Positions 1 through 9,854 of a stretch of DNA of 64,000 bases are shown piece after piece. Below the pieces are notes generated by a model. The model saw nothing but the letters and a program-made list of their open reading frames with translations. It made no database searches and was not told the DNA's origin. Every line of letters begins with the position of its first letter. Positions within the stretch are counted from its first letter, which is position 1. A program made the position numbers and the translations under genes. Source of the stretch: Tanypteryx hageni (Eukaryota; Arthropoda; Insecta; Odonata; Petaluridae). The stretch is taken from assembly GCA_028673005.1 (NCBI GenBank), contig CM054115.1, positions 4,571,501-4,635,500 on the forward strand, written 5' to 3'.

Positions 1-567
1 ACTAGCCATCAACTATTCCAGCTAACAAGCCGCAGTTCAATACCTTTAGCATAAATTCGTATGTATGTCTACCAGTAGTGGTTTCAATGCCCTACCATAA
101 GAGAAGATTAAATAAACTCTCGGATATTTCCTGATGGTTAATCTGCAGAGGTACAAAGGGAAAGGGGGGCCTCTGATTTTGTGCTGACACTCACTGCTAA
201 GGTATGCTATATTATCTGTTACTTATAAAAATTTCGAGTGAAAGTGACTATAAAAGTATAACAATCGATTCATTCTCTCCCCACGTCTTCTTCAACAAAG
301 TGTCACTTAAAGGGTTCCGATATCTATGAGATCTATTGTGACATGTATTAATTCACATACTTATCTCCATTGTAAATGGATAGTTGACGAATTCAAAATC
401 TTACCTAGAAAATGCTGAAACTTCCATTGAAAATTAAAAAATGTAATACTTAGCAATTCCCAAGAGTAAGTTTCTTATGATGTCACGTCTCTCTTCCATA
501 GCATCACCATAAATACTAAAGTTAGTTTTCTCGAAGAGTGGCTCACCAATATAGGTGTTTCGCCTGA
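1..567. other. Unassigned AT-rich sequence left of the first LINE
   Basis: No coding frame, RNA gene or repeat boundary is recognisable here. The right edge is set by the 3' end of the RTE-like LINE that starts near 568. Confidence 0.5.
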
Positions 568-608
568 CATCATTATCATAGGTAGTGTGTACGTAGACAG
601 GTCCGTGA

Positions 609-3556
609 TTATTCATGGTTAAACCTGGTTCTCCATATACTCCTATTTTCCGATGTCCTCTTCATATCTCGATAACTCTCTTTCCCTTTCAAATCGTCTA
701 TTGGCTGAAACCTTTTCCTACCTCTTTTCCTTTCTCCATCTAGTTCTCCTTCTAACATGTCTTTAACTCTCTTTCCTAAGGCAATATCCAACGCAGTTTG
801 CCTTTCTATTTCTAATAACCTGTATAATCATTCGCTTCTCTACTACTCTTCGTAGAATTTCATCATTTTTCATCGTATCGGTCCATTATATCTTCAACAT
901 TCTCCTCCAAATCCACATTTCAAAGATTTCCAAGTACTTGATGTCATTTTACGTTAGCGTCCATGTCTCTGCCCCGTGTAAAGCTATACTCCATATATAT
1001 CATTTTATTAACTTCTTGCGGATATCTTCCCTTATAATCCCCGTCTGTCGGTGGGGTAACGTCCTCGCCTGCCAATCCGAAGGTCGCGGGTTCGAATCCC
1101 GCCTAGGAGGGTTATTCTCCAACTAGGACATGGATGTATGTGTTCGTCTATTGTTATTGTTAACATATTCCTCTGTAAAATGGCTACAAAAGCTGTATGT
1201 GGAATTATTGAATAAATAAATAAATAAAGTGTTTATTTCTTCTAAAAGACACTTTTGCTTTTCCTACTCTAGTCCTAATCTCATCCGCATACTTTGATTC
1301 TCTTGTTATGATGCATCCAAGGTATTTATAGTCTGAAACTTGTTCTAGAGGCTATCCTCCAATATTTGTGTTCAGATTTTCTTCTTTGCCAGATATTCGA
1401 ATGACCTTGGATTTTTCTGTATTTATTTCCATACCTAATTTCCACCTGTTATTACTAGTCTATTTATCATTTTCTGGAGTACTTCCTCCTTGTTTGCTAC
1501 AAGTAATTGATCATCCGCCTATTTTACTGTTCTTATAATCCTTCCTCCAATTTTCAAATCTCCTGTGCCTTCTAACGCTTTTTGCATTACACTTTCCCCA
1601 TATATATGGAATAGGGTCAGGGATATGCAACAGCCCTGTCTTACTCCTCTATCGATACTTACTCCGCAGGTGTCCGCATTCTCCAACCCGATCTTTACAA
1701 CTTGATTCACATATAGATTCCTGATCTGTCTCCTGTCTTTCCAGTTTACACCTATATCCTTTAATATCTTCATGAACATTGCCCAATTTACTTTATCAAA
1801 GGCCTTCTGCCAGTCTACGAAACACACAGATATCTTGCCCTTTCGGATATGATTATAAATATCCGCATAGCATCTCTAGTTCCTCGTCCATTTCTGAAAC
1901 TGCATTGATCTTCCCCTAGCATTTCTTCTGCCTTTTCCTACAGCCTTTTATTAAGAATCCTCGTGATGATCTTCGAAGTGTAGTCATTACACTGCATTTC
2001 CTTTGCTTCTTCTTTAGAGGGATCTTAGTTACGTCTACCAAATCCCGAGGCCACTCTCCCGTGTCGTAAATCTTATTAATTAATTTCGTGATCGCTTTTA
2101 ATCCTTCTGATCCGATGACTTTAAGTATCTCAGCCGGTATTCCATCGCTGCCTGTGGCTTTCCCTTTCTTTAGTTCCACTATCGCTTTTTCTACTTTGCT
2201 CTCCATAATACTTGGTCCTATGTTGTCTTTTCAATGGTTTCCTCATCTTCTAGTTCTATTTTGCCGATCCTGCCTGCTTACTGTATAGTTCCTTATTGTA
2301 TTCTTCCCATTCCTCTGCTACATCCTTTGTTTCTGAGACTATCTTCTCATCCGTATTCATAATTCCTTTATCACGAATTCCATTAGACTTCTTATCTTCT
2401 AATTCAAGTGTCCTAGCGTACATCATACCGTTCCTTCCTAACTTCTCCATTTGCTGCATTTCATCATATTTTTCCTTTATCCAATTTTCTCTAGCTTTAT
2501 CTGTTTCACTTCTCAACTCATTGTTTATGCGTCTATAGTTGGCTATACCTTCTTCACTGTTAACGTCTTTCCATTTTCGACTCTCATCTATTTTCTTCAG
2601 CATATCCTTAGTTATCCATGATTTTCCGATTTTCTTCTCTTTTTTTCCAATCTCTTTATCCAAGGTATCCTTGATACTGGTTTTAATTTCTTCCCATTCT
2701 ATGTACACGTTCTTTGGTTTGTTTTCCAAATTTTTTATGCGATTTTCCAACTTCATGCTGACAGCATCCTGCCTTTCTTTCAGTTTTTCTAAGTCCCAAG
2801 CCTGACTTTCTCTTCTCTTTTTTCTTATTTATTTGAGCTTTGTACTTACGTCAACTTTTAGAAGGCTGTGATCTGAATCAATGTCTTCTCTTAGTAATGC
2901 CTTGGCGGTCTTTATGCTGTTCCTGAATCTTTGTTTTGCGAGGATGTAATCTATTTGGCATCTCATTCTATCTCCTGGGATTTTATATGTGTATAATTTT
3001 CGTTTATGATTTTTGAACCATGTATTAGTCACTACAAGGTCATTATTGATGCAGAATTCTACCAGTTTTCCCCACCTAGGTTTCTCTTGCCAAGTCCGTA
3101 TTGCCCGAAAACTTTTTCTTCCTGTACTTCCCCGACTATGCTGTTCCAATCTCCCATTATTATGCATTTTAACTTTCCTCTTCCGTCTTCTTCGTAAATT
3201 TCATGAATTTGCTCATCAATCTCCTCGATTTCTTCATCTTCATGAGCTGACGTTGGCATATATGCCTGGATTATTAGCATGTCCACTGGGACTGCTTTCA
3301 TCTTTATAGCCATTAGTCTATCGTTCGTTGCTATTATCTTTGTCACGCTTTTCATAATATTTTTTCTAGGTACCAGAGCTACACCCCTTTCTCCACTATT
3401 TCCTCCAGAGTGAACTGCCTTGAACTCTTCCGAGTCGAACTGTACTTCTCCTTCCCATCTAGTTTCGCTCAGTCCTATAATGTCAACTCTATTTCTTCTC
3501 ATTTCTTCTTTCAAGATCTCTAGCTTTCCTGCCTTTCTCATAGTTCTTACGTTCAA
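609..3556 (-). pseudogene. Endonuclease-reverse transcriptase pseudogene of RTE-like copy 1
   Basis: Element order is APE-type endonuclease (3556-2829, in two frames), linker (2756-2256), RT fingers and palm (2206-1519), then the C-terminal tail (791-609). Visible motifs include LSETRWEGE, MGDWNS and SDHSLL in the endonuclease, GSDGIPAEIL in the RT fingers, and FVDWQKAFDKVNW and GVRQGCC in the palm. The YADD box region near 1520 reads as a stop-containing version, so the catalytic site is lost. A SINE separates the palm/thumb from the tail. The break inside the endonuclease near 3060-3085 is identical to that in copy 2. Not expected to make an active protein. Confidence 0.75.
1038..1228 (+). 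mobile_element. tRNA-derived SINE with tRNA-Gly(GCC)-like head
   Basis: The head resembles a tRNA: a B box GGTTCGAATCC lies at 1089-1099, preceded by an anticodon-arm-like CTCGCCTGCCA that matches tRNA-Gly(GCC) and a weaker A-box region near 1045-1060. The body runs about 100 bases and ends in an (AATA)n tail at about 1211-1228. It interrupts the minus-strand LINE: the LINE sequence in the plus-strand copy is continuous across this point (about 59412-59436). Pol III transcription is inferred from the boxes. I could not define a clean target duplication. Confidence 0.75.
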
Positions 3557-3795
3557 GTGCCTATTCGTAAATTACTTTCGACAAATGTTTTCCTCAAGGC
3601 AGTCTCCACCCGGAGATCCGATTGGGAGACTATTTTACCTCCGGATTGTTTTACCTCGAGAGAACTCATATCGTCCAACCATATAATCATTACTAGGGAT
3701 TGTGATGTGATAGCTTCCCTCTTGCTTTCCCCATCGCAGTACTGTAGCCGTTCAAATCGTCCCGATCATGCCTACAGCTGCATTGGATATAGTCC

Positions 3796-3803
3796 CAATC
3801 AAC
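3796..3803 (+). repeat. Left target-site duplication of P-like copy 1
   Basis: CAATCAAC precedes the left inverted terminus. The 8 bases after the right terminus (7092-7099) are CAGCCAAC, a 6/8 match with two transitions. P elements make 8-bp duplications, so this is consistent with an old insertion. Confidence 0.6.
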
Positions 3804-3864
3804 CATGGTACGACAACACCAGGTAGGTCGTTGCGCATCTCAGGCGAGCGTCGCTTCGAGCGTG

Positions 3865-3877
3865 TGACGTCACGTGG
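3865..3877 (+). promoter_or_regulatory. Left subterminal inverted repeat of P-like element
   Basis: TGACGTCACGTGG contains the palindrome TGACGTCA and an overlapping CACGTG. Its exact inverse is at 7019-7031, at the same distance from the other end. By analogy with P elements it is a candidate transposase (THAP) binding site; this is inference. Confidence 0.6.
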
Positions 3878-3884
3878 TATATAG
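3878..3884 (+). promoter_or_regulatory. Candidate TATA box of the THAP exon
   Basis: TATATAG directly follows the left subterminal repeat and lies about 90 bases upstream of the THAP start codon at 3975. In the Drosophila P element the transposase site also overlaps the promoter TATA region, so the arrangement would fit autoregulation. The second copy (near 27394) lacks this TATA. Confidence 0.4.
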
Positions 3885-3974
3885 ATTGCGCTTGCCGCCT
3901 ATGATTTAGCATTGACTGTGGTCACGGGTTTGGAAATTATTATTTTTCTCTTGAACTTTGGCTTTCTCAGTGAA

Positions 3975-4122
3975 ATGACGGCTTGTGCGGTATTTGGTTG
4001 TAATAGCAATTACAAAAATTGTAATGGTAGGGTGAGATTTTTTCGATTTCCTCAAGAAACGTCCATTCAAGAATCATGGATCCGATCATGCCGAAGAAGA
4101 GAAAACATAAACGTGAAATCGG
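3975..4122 (+). CDS. THAP-domain first exon of P-like transposase
   Basis: The reading frame from the ATG at 3975 gives MTACAVFGCNSNYKNC, the start of a C2CH THAP zinc finger: C-x4-C, then RFFRFP, a tryptophan in ESWIRSC and the third cysteine. The final histidine would lie in a later exon. After codon-level continuity to 4122 the sequence reads GG|GTAAGA, a strong splice donor, and the frame closes soon after in the presumed intron (stop at 4146). THAP domains bind DNA and in P-family transposases sit at the N terminus. The second exon is not visible; a Penelope-like insert starts at 4941. The homologous exon at 27493 belongs to the second copy. Confidence 0.7.
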
Positions 4123-4940
4123 GTAAGAACAGGTATTCTTTGGTTTAAATATGCTACTTATTAGTTTTATCTATATCTATTTATTATTATTAATGTTGAC
4201 TTGAACTTCAGTGATCTGTGCGATGTAAAATTCTTCTCAAACTGTTTTAAGTACCTAACACATGGTGGTTGTTACTATGACACTAGTGATATCGTTATAA
4301 ATAGTATAAGCGTCAATATTATGAAATTTATTCATTCAGTATGACGTTAAATATTACTTAATCGATTTCTCTTCGGTGGATATTTGCATATTTAAATGGA
4401 AAATGCTTAGTGCAATATAAATTTCAGTCACAAATATAGTATGTTGAGAAAACATCATGTGAAAAAATTAATTGTTTGTATTTTTGTATAATTCTTAAAT
4501 ATCTCTTAACAAGATCTGAAACAATATTTATTTAATATACAATAAGTACCTAATTAACGTCATAAGCGTTACTAAAATACACAATTTTACTGTTGCGTCA
4601 ATGACCATTTTTATGTAAATTTTGCAATATTTACAAACATGGGCCTTCTAATTATAAAGCACCAGTTCTTCCTACATATGTTCATGCGCAGTATTTTTAA
4701 ATTTAAATATACGATTTATCGAATTATTATTTACATTTGAAATTTAGTGTGTTTTCTGATCGATTTAAGTTTTTGAAAAATATAAAGCTACAATTTTGCC
4801 CATTTTTTCATGAATATTTTTCTTGAGTTTACTCTTCAGTCATTAAACTTTGCCTGCACTTAAAAATACATTCGAACAAAAAACTAATTCGACAAAATAT
4901 CAATAAAGAGGTCAGGCTCAACCCTGTGGAATTTACTCAT
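4123..4940 (+). other. Presumed intron/internal sequence of P-like copy 1
   Basis: AT-rich DNA between the THAP splice donor and the Penelope-like insert. No coding frame resembling a P transposase RNase-H domain is visible. Confidence 0.4.
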
Positions 4941-4972
4941 CGAGAAAAAGAAAGAACTTTGTCACTTCCACA

Positions 4973-5028
4973 AATTTATTTGGCACGACCGGTTTCACTA
5001 CGATTGTAGCATCATCAGGTGATAAACT
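4973..5028 (-). ncRNA. Hammerhead ribozyme (type I) in the Penelope left arm
   Basis: On the minus strand the invariant core CTGATGA and GAAA flank a 5-bp stem II (GCTAC/GTAGT, loop AATC). A minimal stem III follows: GAAAC-CGG-TC, where A pairs with U and C with G. Stem I closes with CAC/GTG next to the core and a 7-bp outer helix AGTTTAT/ATAAATT. The predicted cleavage is after the GGTC, between 4987 and 4986. Hammerheads with very short stem III are known from Penelope-like retroelements. All core bases are present, so activity is plausible but untested. Confidence 0.7.
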
Positions 5029-5617
5029 GATCGCTATCAACAATGGCTACAAAACTGATTTAATCGATAAAATTATCTATAAAAAACGTTTATTTATTTC
5101 CTCCCAAAAAATCGTTTCTTTTCCGCCTAATCTCACCTCCAAACCTCTTAGTTGGCGCAGACTCCCATTTTTAGGAAACCTTTCTTATAAATTGTCCAAC
5201 ATTTTTCCTAAACTTAAACTTAAACCTGCTTTCTACTGCCCACTTACATTTTCTAAATTATTCCTTAATGCTAAAGACCCGATACAGTTGCCATTAAGAA
5301 GTGGTGTATATAAACTTGCTTGTGATGATTGTGGAGCGGTCTACATTGGCCAAACGGAGAGGAGTTTTGACAAGAGGATTAAAGAGCATAAGCGATACTA
5401 CCGTTAAAATAATTTGAATTCTCAATTTGCGAAACATCTTTTAAACCTCAATCATCATAGTTCCTTCAACCCTAAATTCCTCCACTTTGAAATTAAAGGT
5501 CGCAAATTGGATGCTCTTGAACAGCTAGAGATAATTTTTTGTGAAGACTCGCCCCTCTTAAATGAGTACCTTTTCCACAATCATTCGCCTCTATTTAGCT
5601 TACCGAATATTTTGTAA
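5018..5617 (+). pseudogene. Penelope-like ORF C-terminus with GIY-YIG endonuclease
   Basis: The frame reads from NNGYKTDLIDKIIYKK into LPLRSGVYKLACDDCGAVYI and GQTERSFDKRIKEH. This is the GIY-YIG nuclease core (GVY, then VYIG, then the catalytic arginine) with the CxxC pair between the two motifs that is typical of Penelope endonucleases. One in-frame TAA near 5405 interrupts it, and the frame continues to NSQFAKHLLNLNHH and a terminal glutamate-bearing block (LDALEQLEII) ending at 5617. The reverse transcriptase domain is absent, so the copy is 5'-truncated. The enzyme would nick DNA for target-primed reverse transcription. Confidence 0.8.
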
Positions 5618-5819
5618 ATACTTTGTATCAACATTGTTGTCTTTGGCCCTTTTATCAAGTTTTTGTAAAATTTTGTAACTTTATTTTGCTTTCGCCTTCT
5701 TTTCCAAACCCTTCCTTTCCGTAACCGTTTATTCAATTACCTTCCATTCGTTTTCTGTGTAATCCCTCCTGTCTCCCTATCTCCCCCCTTTCTCCCTATA
5801 TATATGGAACGATTTTTAT

Positions 5820-5874
5820 ATTTTATCGCCTGATGATGGTTCGATTGTTGTGAAATCGGTCGTGCAAAATAAAT
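5820..5874 (+). ncRNA. Degenerate hammerhead-like motif in the Penelope right arm
   Basis: CTGATGA and GAAA are present, followed by TCGGTC and a GTG that can pair with CGC before the core, plus a short TTTAT/ATAAA outer helix. Stem II pairing is largely lost compared with the left-arm copy at 4973-5028, so it is probably inactive. Confidence 0.45.
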
Positions 5875-5907
5875 TTGTGGAAGTGACAAAGTTCTTTCTT
5901 TTTCTCG

Positions 5908-7062
5908 TTAAATCGATCAAGTGTATTTTGGTGACAAAACTAGAGTATACCAAATCCGAGTCCAACAATAGTCATTGCAATGGTTATACTCTTAATCTAT
6001 AGGTATTAATAAAAGGCAATGTGTGTGTATGTGGACAGCGTACCTGAAAAACCAAGAAACCTGAGCCTTAAAACTCGGTAATGGCATCATGAGGATGTGC
6101 ACCTCGGGGCCAGAATTCTTATTTTCGGTGGAAGGGATGTGCCATTTTCCATAAGATAACATACTTATAAAAATGGATTTTTAGATTTAAAGACTTTTAC
6201 TCTTTTGCAAATTAAAATTAGATAAAACTGAGGATCTAGACCGTTTTAAAGAAAAATAAATAACGGGATTGTATTGAAGCCTTAATCCTTATATGTACTA
6301 TATACATTAAGGAATGCATGCTTTGAATGCTTTAATACGAGAGAGAGGAAGAAAGAAAGAAGGAGAGAGAGACGAAATTAAATGTTCCATATATGAAAAA
6401 TAATTTTGGACGTAAAAGAATTGTATAGCGTAATGTAATTATTTGTCATGCAATTTCTACTCGCCCATAACTATTTTTACTCTCTGGAATACTCAATTAT
6501 GTGAATTTTCTATTGATTGTTTACTTTTTAGTGCATCTAAAAGTTGGTTTCATTAATATTTTTTATTAAAGTTTGAACTTAGTTCACGTATACCCGTCAT
6601 ATTTGACGGGCAATTATGCTAGTAAGTGATAAAACGCCAGTATTGACGCGAAATTCGAAGAAATGAATTATCAAAAGAACTAAAAAGTTCACTTGGGAAA
6701 ATCGACCTTTGAGTGAGATTCATTCGGGAAATGAAGCCCTTCTCTTTCAGATGAGTTCAGGACCTTCCTTAGAAGTCTTTTCCCTTATTCGAAGTTCACT
6801 TGATCCCGAACGTTCTTAACAAACTTGAACTTTTTCCGATTCCGGTAATTCGTTAAAAAATCATTGTATGTCCAAATTAACGCCTCGGGATTTCATAGCA
6901 TGGCTTATAAATGTATTAGTTATAATAACGAAAAGTGAATAATTAAAAATACGGATATCAGCAGAAGATTTACGTTAATGTTTTTACCAATTTTAAGCTT
7001 CCCGCTACAAAGTGGAAACCACGTGACGTCATGCGTGAACTGGACGCGTTTTCGTCCACCGG
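5908..7062 (+). other. Right internal part of P-like copy 1 (non-coding)
   Basis: From about 5967 this matches 41690-41742 plus 43438-44600 of the second P-like copy, including a shared GA-rich run near 6340/43865 and the segment around CCCGTCATATTTGACGGGC. No coding frame survives. The two copies share this block but differ by small indels. Confidence 0.6.
7019..7031 (-). promoter_or_regulatory. Right subterminal inverted repeat of P-like element
   Basis: CCACGTGACGTCA is the exact inverse of 3865-3877 and lies 60 bp from the right end. The second copy has CCACGTGGCGTCA-type sequence (one change) at the same distance from its right end at 44631. Confidence 0.6.
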
Positions 7063-7167
7063 AACGACCTATCTGGTATTGTAGTACCATGCAGCCAACA
7101 TCATTTGTTTTCGGCTCTATACCATACTGACAGTACTGCTGCCTACTGCCAGGCACCGATGATAGTT

Positions 7168-7250
7168 TTTTTTAACCTCCATTCGCGGGGTTTGAATCCC
7201 GGAACTTTGTAATGGGAAGCCGACACGCTAAGCACTACACCACCAGTGCA
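7168..7250 (-). mobile_element. tRNA-like SINE head or tRNA pseudogene
   Basis: On the minus strand the sequence has an A-box-like TGGTGTAGTGCTTAGCGT, a CTTCCCA anticodon-loop-like stretch and a B box GGGATTCAAACCC, with tRNA-like spacing. It runs into an AAAAAAAA stretch near 7168. The B box departs from consensus (ATTCAAA), so this is more likely a SINE or pseudogene than a working tRNA gene. It sits about 75 bp outside the right end of the P-like element. Confidence 0.5.
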
Positions 7251-9758
7251 TATCGCCCGACATATCCGTTGAATAAATTAAGCTTTCTAAACTCTGCACG
7301 GAACTAAATTTTTTCCTATTAAACAAAAAATTTACAAACATCGTGATTGGACAACCATTGGGATCCCACTTTCACCTTTTTTGGCCAATTTATTCATGAA
7401 CTTCTTTGAACAAAACGCAAAATTATTTTCCAATAGGAACCCGGTAAGTGTGTGAGATTGCATGAGTATCAGGTTTCTGGCGTAGAGTAATTTCCCTTAA
7501 GCCGGCGTGTGAGCTCTTTCTTTTTATTGTTTTTATGGCTATAGGAGCAGTGCCGGCCCAAGCTCATAATGTGGACGGTACGGAAAAAATTTTTGCGGCC
7601 TTCTTCAAAACTCAAATAGTACTTTTCGAGTTTTTAACCTTGCAAAATTTTCTCTTAAATTGTCTAAATTAATTTATTTTTTTATTTCATTCTCTATACT
7701 AATTATTGCAGTGTCGTGTAGCCTTTTCTGTCCCATTGTGGAGCAGGTATGTGTTTTTATCAACTTTAATTATGAAAATGACCTTTCGCCACTTACCGCA
7801 GTAACAGGTAGAGTCAATGGAATTCTTAAAATAATACATTTATTCGGAAAATTTTCTTTGATTTAGTTTCACAAATATATAATACATTCACTGTAGTTGA
7901 ATTTTCTTGTATTCTGTGTGACAGAAGTTTAAGTTCTGAACACAAAATAACACCCACCACAAATATCCTTTTTGTTCTTCATATATAAATGTTTTTTCTA
8001 AATTTTAACAAAGTCAAAGAAGTCCCTTGGAAGCTATATATTTCAAGTTACTAATTATGAACAAAAAAATAAAAAATTTCACATTATTAAATAAACTAAA
8101 TCTCTCTTCAATTACATCTTAACTTTTTTCAACCAAAATATTGTAAACAAGTCCTCTAAATTCCAGTCTAGAATTATCAATTGGTTTAGTTTCATTTAGT
8201 ATGTTTTCGTTTAAAAATCGTTTTCATCTTCGTATTCTTGTTTTACCTTATTCAAAATCATTAGGAATATTCGATTCATCAGAGATAGTTTTACCAACTA
8301 CTAAAAACTTGCAAACTTTTCATCACTTTTCAAACTAATCAAGAAATTTTTGGTTGGTTCAAGTGATCTTGTAATGAGACTTAGATCCGTTGAAATGATG
8401 ATATTTTGAAAGTGGTCCCCGCGTTATATTCGAGTACTAGTGATTTTAAAAGATCGTAAAATCGTACACACCGTACATTACGAGATACAGGATACTTGTT
8501 ACATTGTAGACACATTAGGCGTACTTTACATTGTACTTGAAAAGCATCTGAGGTGAGAATAGATCGAGTTCAATCGGCGGATGAACCCTTCCATAGTCAT
8601 TGCATTGAAGCTATAAGTGCGTTGGCGTACTCTTAGGACTACCATAGCGAGTTTTTACCCATCCGTTATTTTAACAATGGGTGACAAAACGGTGTTGATC
8701 ATGTTGAGAATAAAGGTTCTTCCAAATCCCAGGTTAACAGAGGAATCCGACGAAATTACCAGATGAATTTTTAAATAGTCGTAGCTAAATCGGTGTTGTT
8801 AAAATCCACCGGAAATAAAAAATCAAGGATAACTGTTATGCTTGCAGTCACGGCTGACGGGCGAAAACTGACTCCCTAGGTAATTTTAAATAGTAAAAGG
8901 ATGCCAAAGGAAAAGTAACCGTCAGATGTAATCTTTCACGCGCAGGAGAAGGGGTGGATGAACGACGAACTTGTGTTAGATTGGCTGAAGGTTCTTTGGG
9001 GTCGCGTTATATTCTAGGTTCAGCTTTATCTTGAAAAACTTTCCAAAAATCTTAGGGTCGCGTTATATTCGAGGTCGCTTTATATTCTGGACAATACGGT
9101 ACTTAGAACACGTATGTAAAGTATTCTTTTTTCTTGAGTTCTTTTTCTTTATAATTTCATTTGACATGAAACTGGTGCCCAGATGATTTTTTTCATTTTC
9201 GAAGCAGATGGACCATCCATTCTATAAATATAAACAAGATGATGCGAACGGAACGTATGATGCCTACTTTCCACTTAATTATTTATTTAATACTAATGTT
9301 GTCTTTAGTAGCATTAAAATCACCGCGGATGAGTTGCACTTTGTGCCTCCAAATTTGATAATTTAACTAACTAAACTAAATAAACTAACAGAAATCATAA
9401 TTTGTTATTCAGGATTAATATTTTTATTCCTAATCGACAGTTATCGAAGATGATTTATTTTCGTCGAATTACAATTTTAAAATTCGGCATTTATTGACGT
9501 TTACGATAGACAACCATATCGCCTATATATGTTAACAATTTCTACCCCCCTCCACCCTTCTATCGTTATCATTTTCATAAGATCATGTTGTTTACCTACA
9601 AGCCATTTCCAGTATCAGTATTAAGAAATATTCCATAAAGTTAAGATTTTTACCAACAGGAAGCCAATATATAGTATGTAGTAATATATTCTGCTACTTT
9701 GCTCGAGTTTTACCAAGGGAAACACACAATAATTGTGTTCCTGCGTAGAAAAGTCTTC
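7251..9758. other. Unassigned AT-rich interval
   Basis: No coding region is supported. The only internal pattern I see is a repeated GCGTTATATTC motif (near 8421, 9004 and 9060) in the same orientation, perhaps a decayed DNA-transposon end. A block near 9220-9290 resembles 41592-41640, so it is a dispersed repeat. Confidence 0.4.
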
Positions 9759-9854
9759 GCGCCGAAAGATCCCTGCGCCGAAAGATCCCTGCGCCGAAAG
9801 ATCCCTGCGCCGAAAGATCCCTGCGCGGAGAGGTCCCTGTGCCGAAAGATCCAC
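9759..9854 (+). repeat. 16-bp minisatellite, six copies
   Basis: Six contiguous 16-bp units (GCGCCGAAAGATCCCT): units 1-4 are identical, unit 5 reads GCGCGGAGAGGTCCCT and unit 6 GTGCCGAAAGATCCAC. The GC content contrasts sharply with the AT-rich surroundings. Open frames across it on both strands are by-products of a repeat without stops. Confidence 0.9.

Larger units (their letters stand above)
568..3682 (-). mobile_element. RTE/BovB-like LINE, copy 1 (decayed, near full length)
   Basis: This non-LTR retrotransposon reads on the minus strand. Its boundaries come from alignment by eye with the plus-strand copy at 56937-59902: both begin with the same 5' UTR (ATGGTTGGAC on the element strand) and end just after a shared 3' segment in a short ATGATGATG-type tail, as RTE elements often do. 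The endonuclease has the motif NVRTMRKAGKLE and the palm contains GVRQGC. Layout and motifs resemble the BovB/CFDP2 endonuclease-RT family. The copy is broken by frameshifts and stops and by a SINE near 1038-1228. Exact clade assignment is inference. Confidence 0.8.
4941..5907 (+). mobile_element. Penelope-like element, 5'-truncated, with inverted terminal arms
   Basis: The insert is bounded by inverted arms of about 77 bp: 4941-5017 and 5831-5907 (starting CGAGAAAAAGAAAG on the respective strands). Between them lies the C-terminal end of a Penelope-like ORF with a GIY-YIG endonuclease, then a 3' UTR. An inverted copy of the terminal region upstream of the body is a known layout for Penelope-like elements. 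Both arms carry hammerhead-like cores. It sits inside the P-like element, whose right part resumes after 5907. No clear target duplication was found. Confidence 0.75.
3804..7091 (+). mobile_element. P-element-like DNA transposon, copy 1 (defective, carries a nested Penelope-like insert)
   Basis: The ends are inverted repeats of about 29 bp (3804-3832 and 7063-7091, starting CATGGTAC) with three mismatches. A 13-bp subterminal inverted repeat, TGACGTCACGTGG, lies 61 bp from the left end (3865-3877) and 60 bp from the right end (7019-7031). An imperfect 8-bp target duplication flanks it, and a THAP first exon follows the left end. Inverted termini, subterminal repeats, 8-bp duplication and N-terminal THAP together match the P superfamily. 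A Penelope-like element occupies 4941-5907. The rest holds no transposase catalytic domain I can recognise, so this copy is defective. A second copy spans 26087-44631. Confidence 0.75.

Noticed and set aside
4088..4112. Nuclear-localisation-like MPKKRKHKR in an alternative frame of the THAP exon
   Set aside because: It is out of frame with the THAP coding sequence and has no supporting start or conservation; the in-frame reading is CRRREN.
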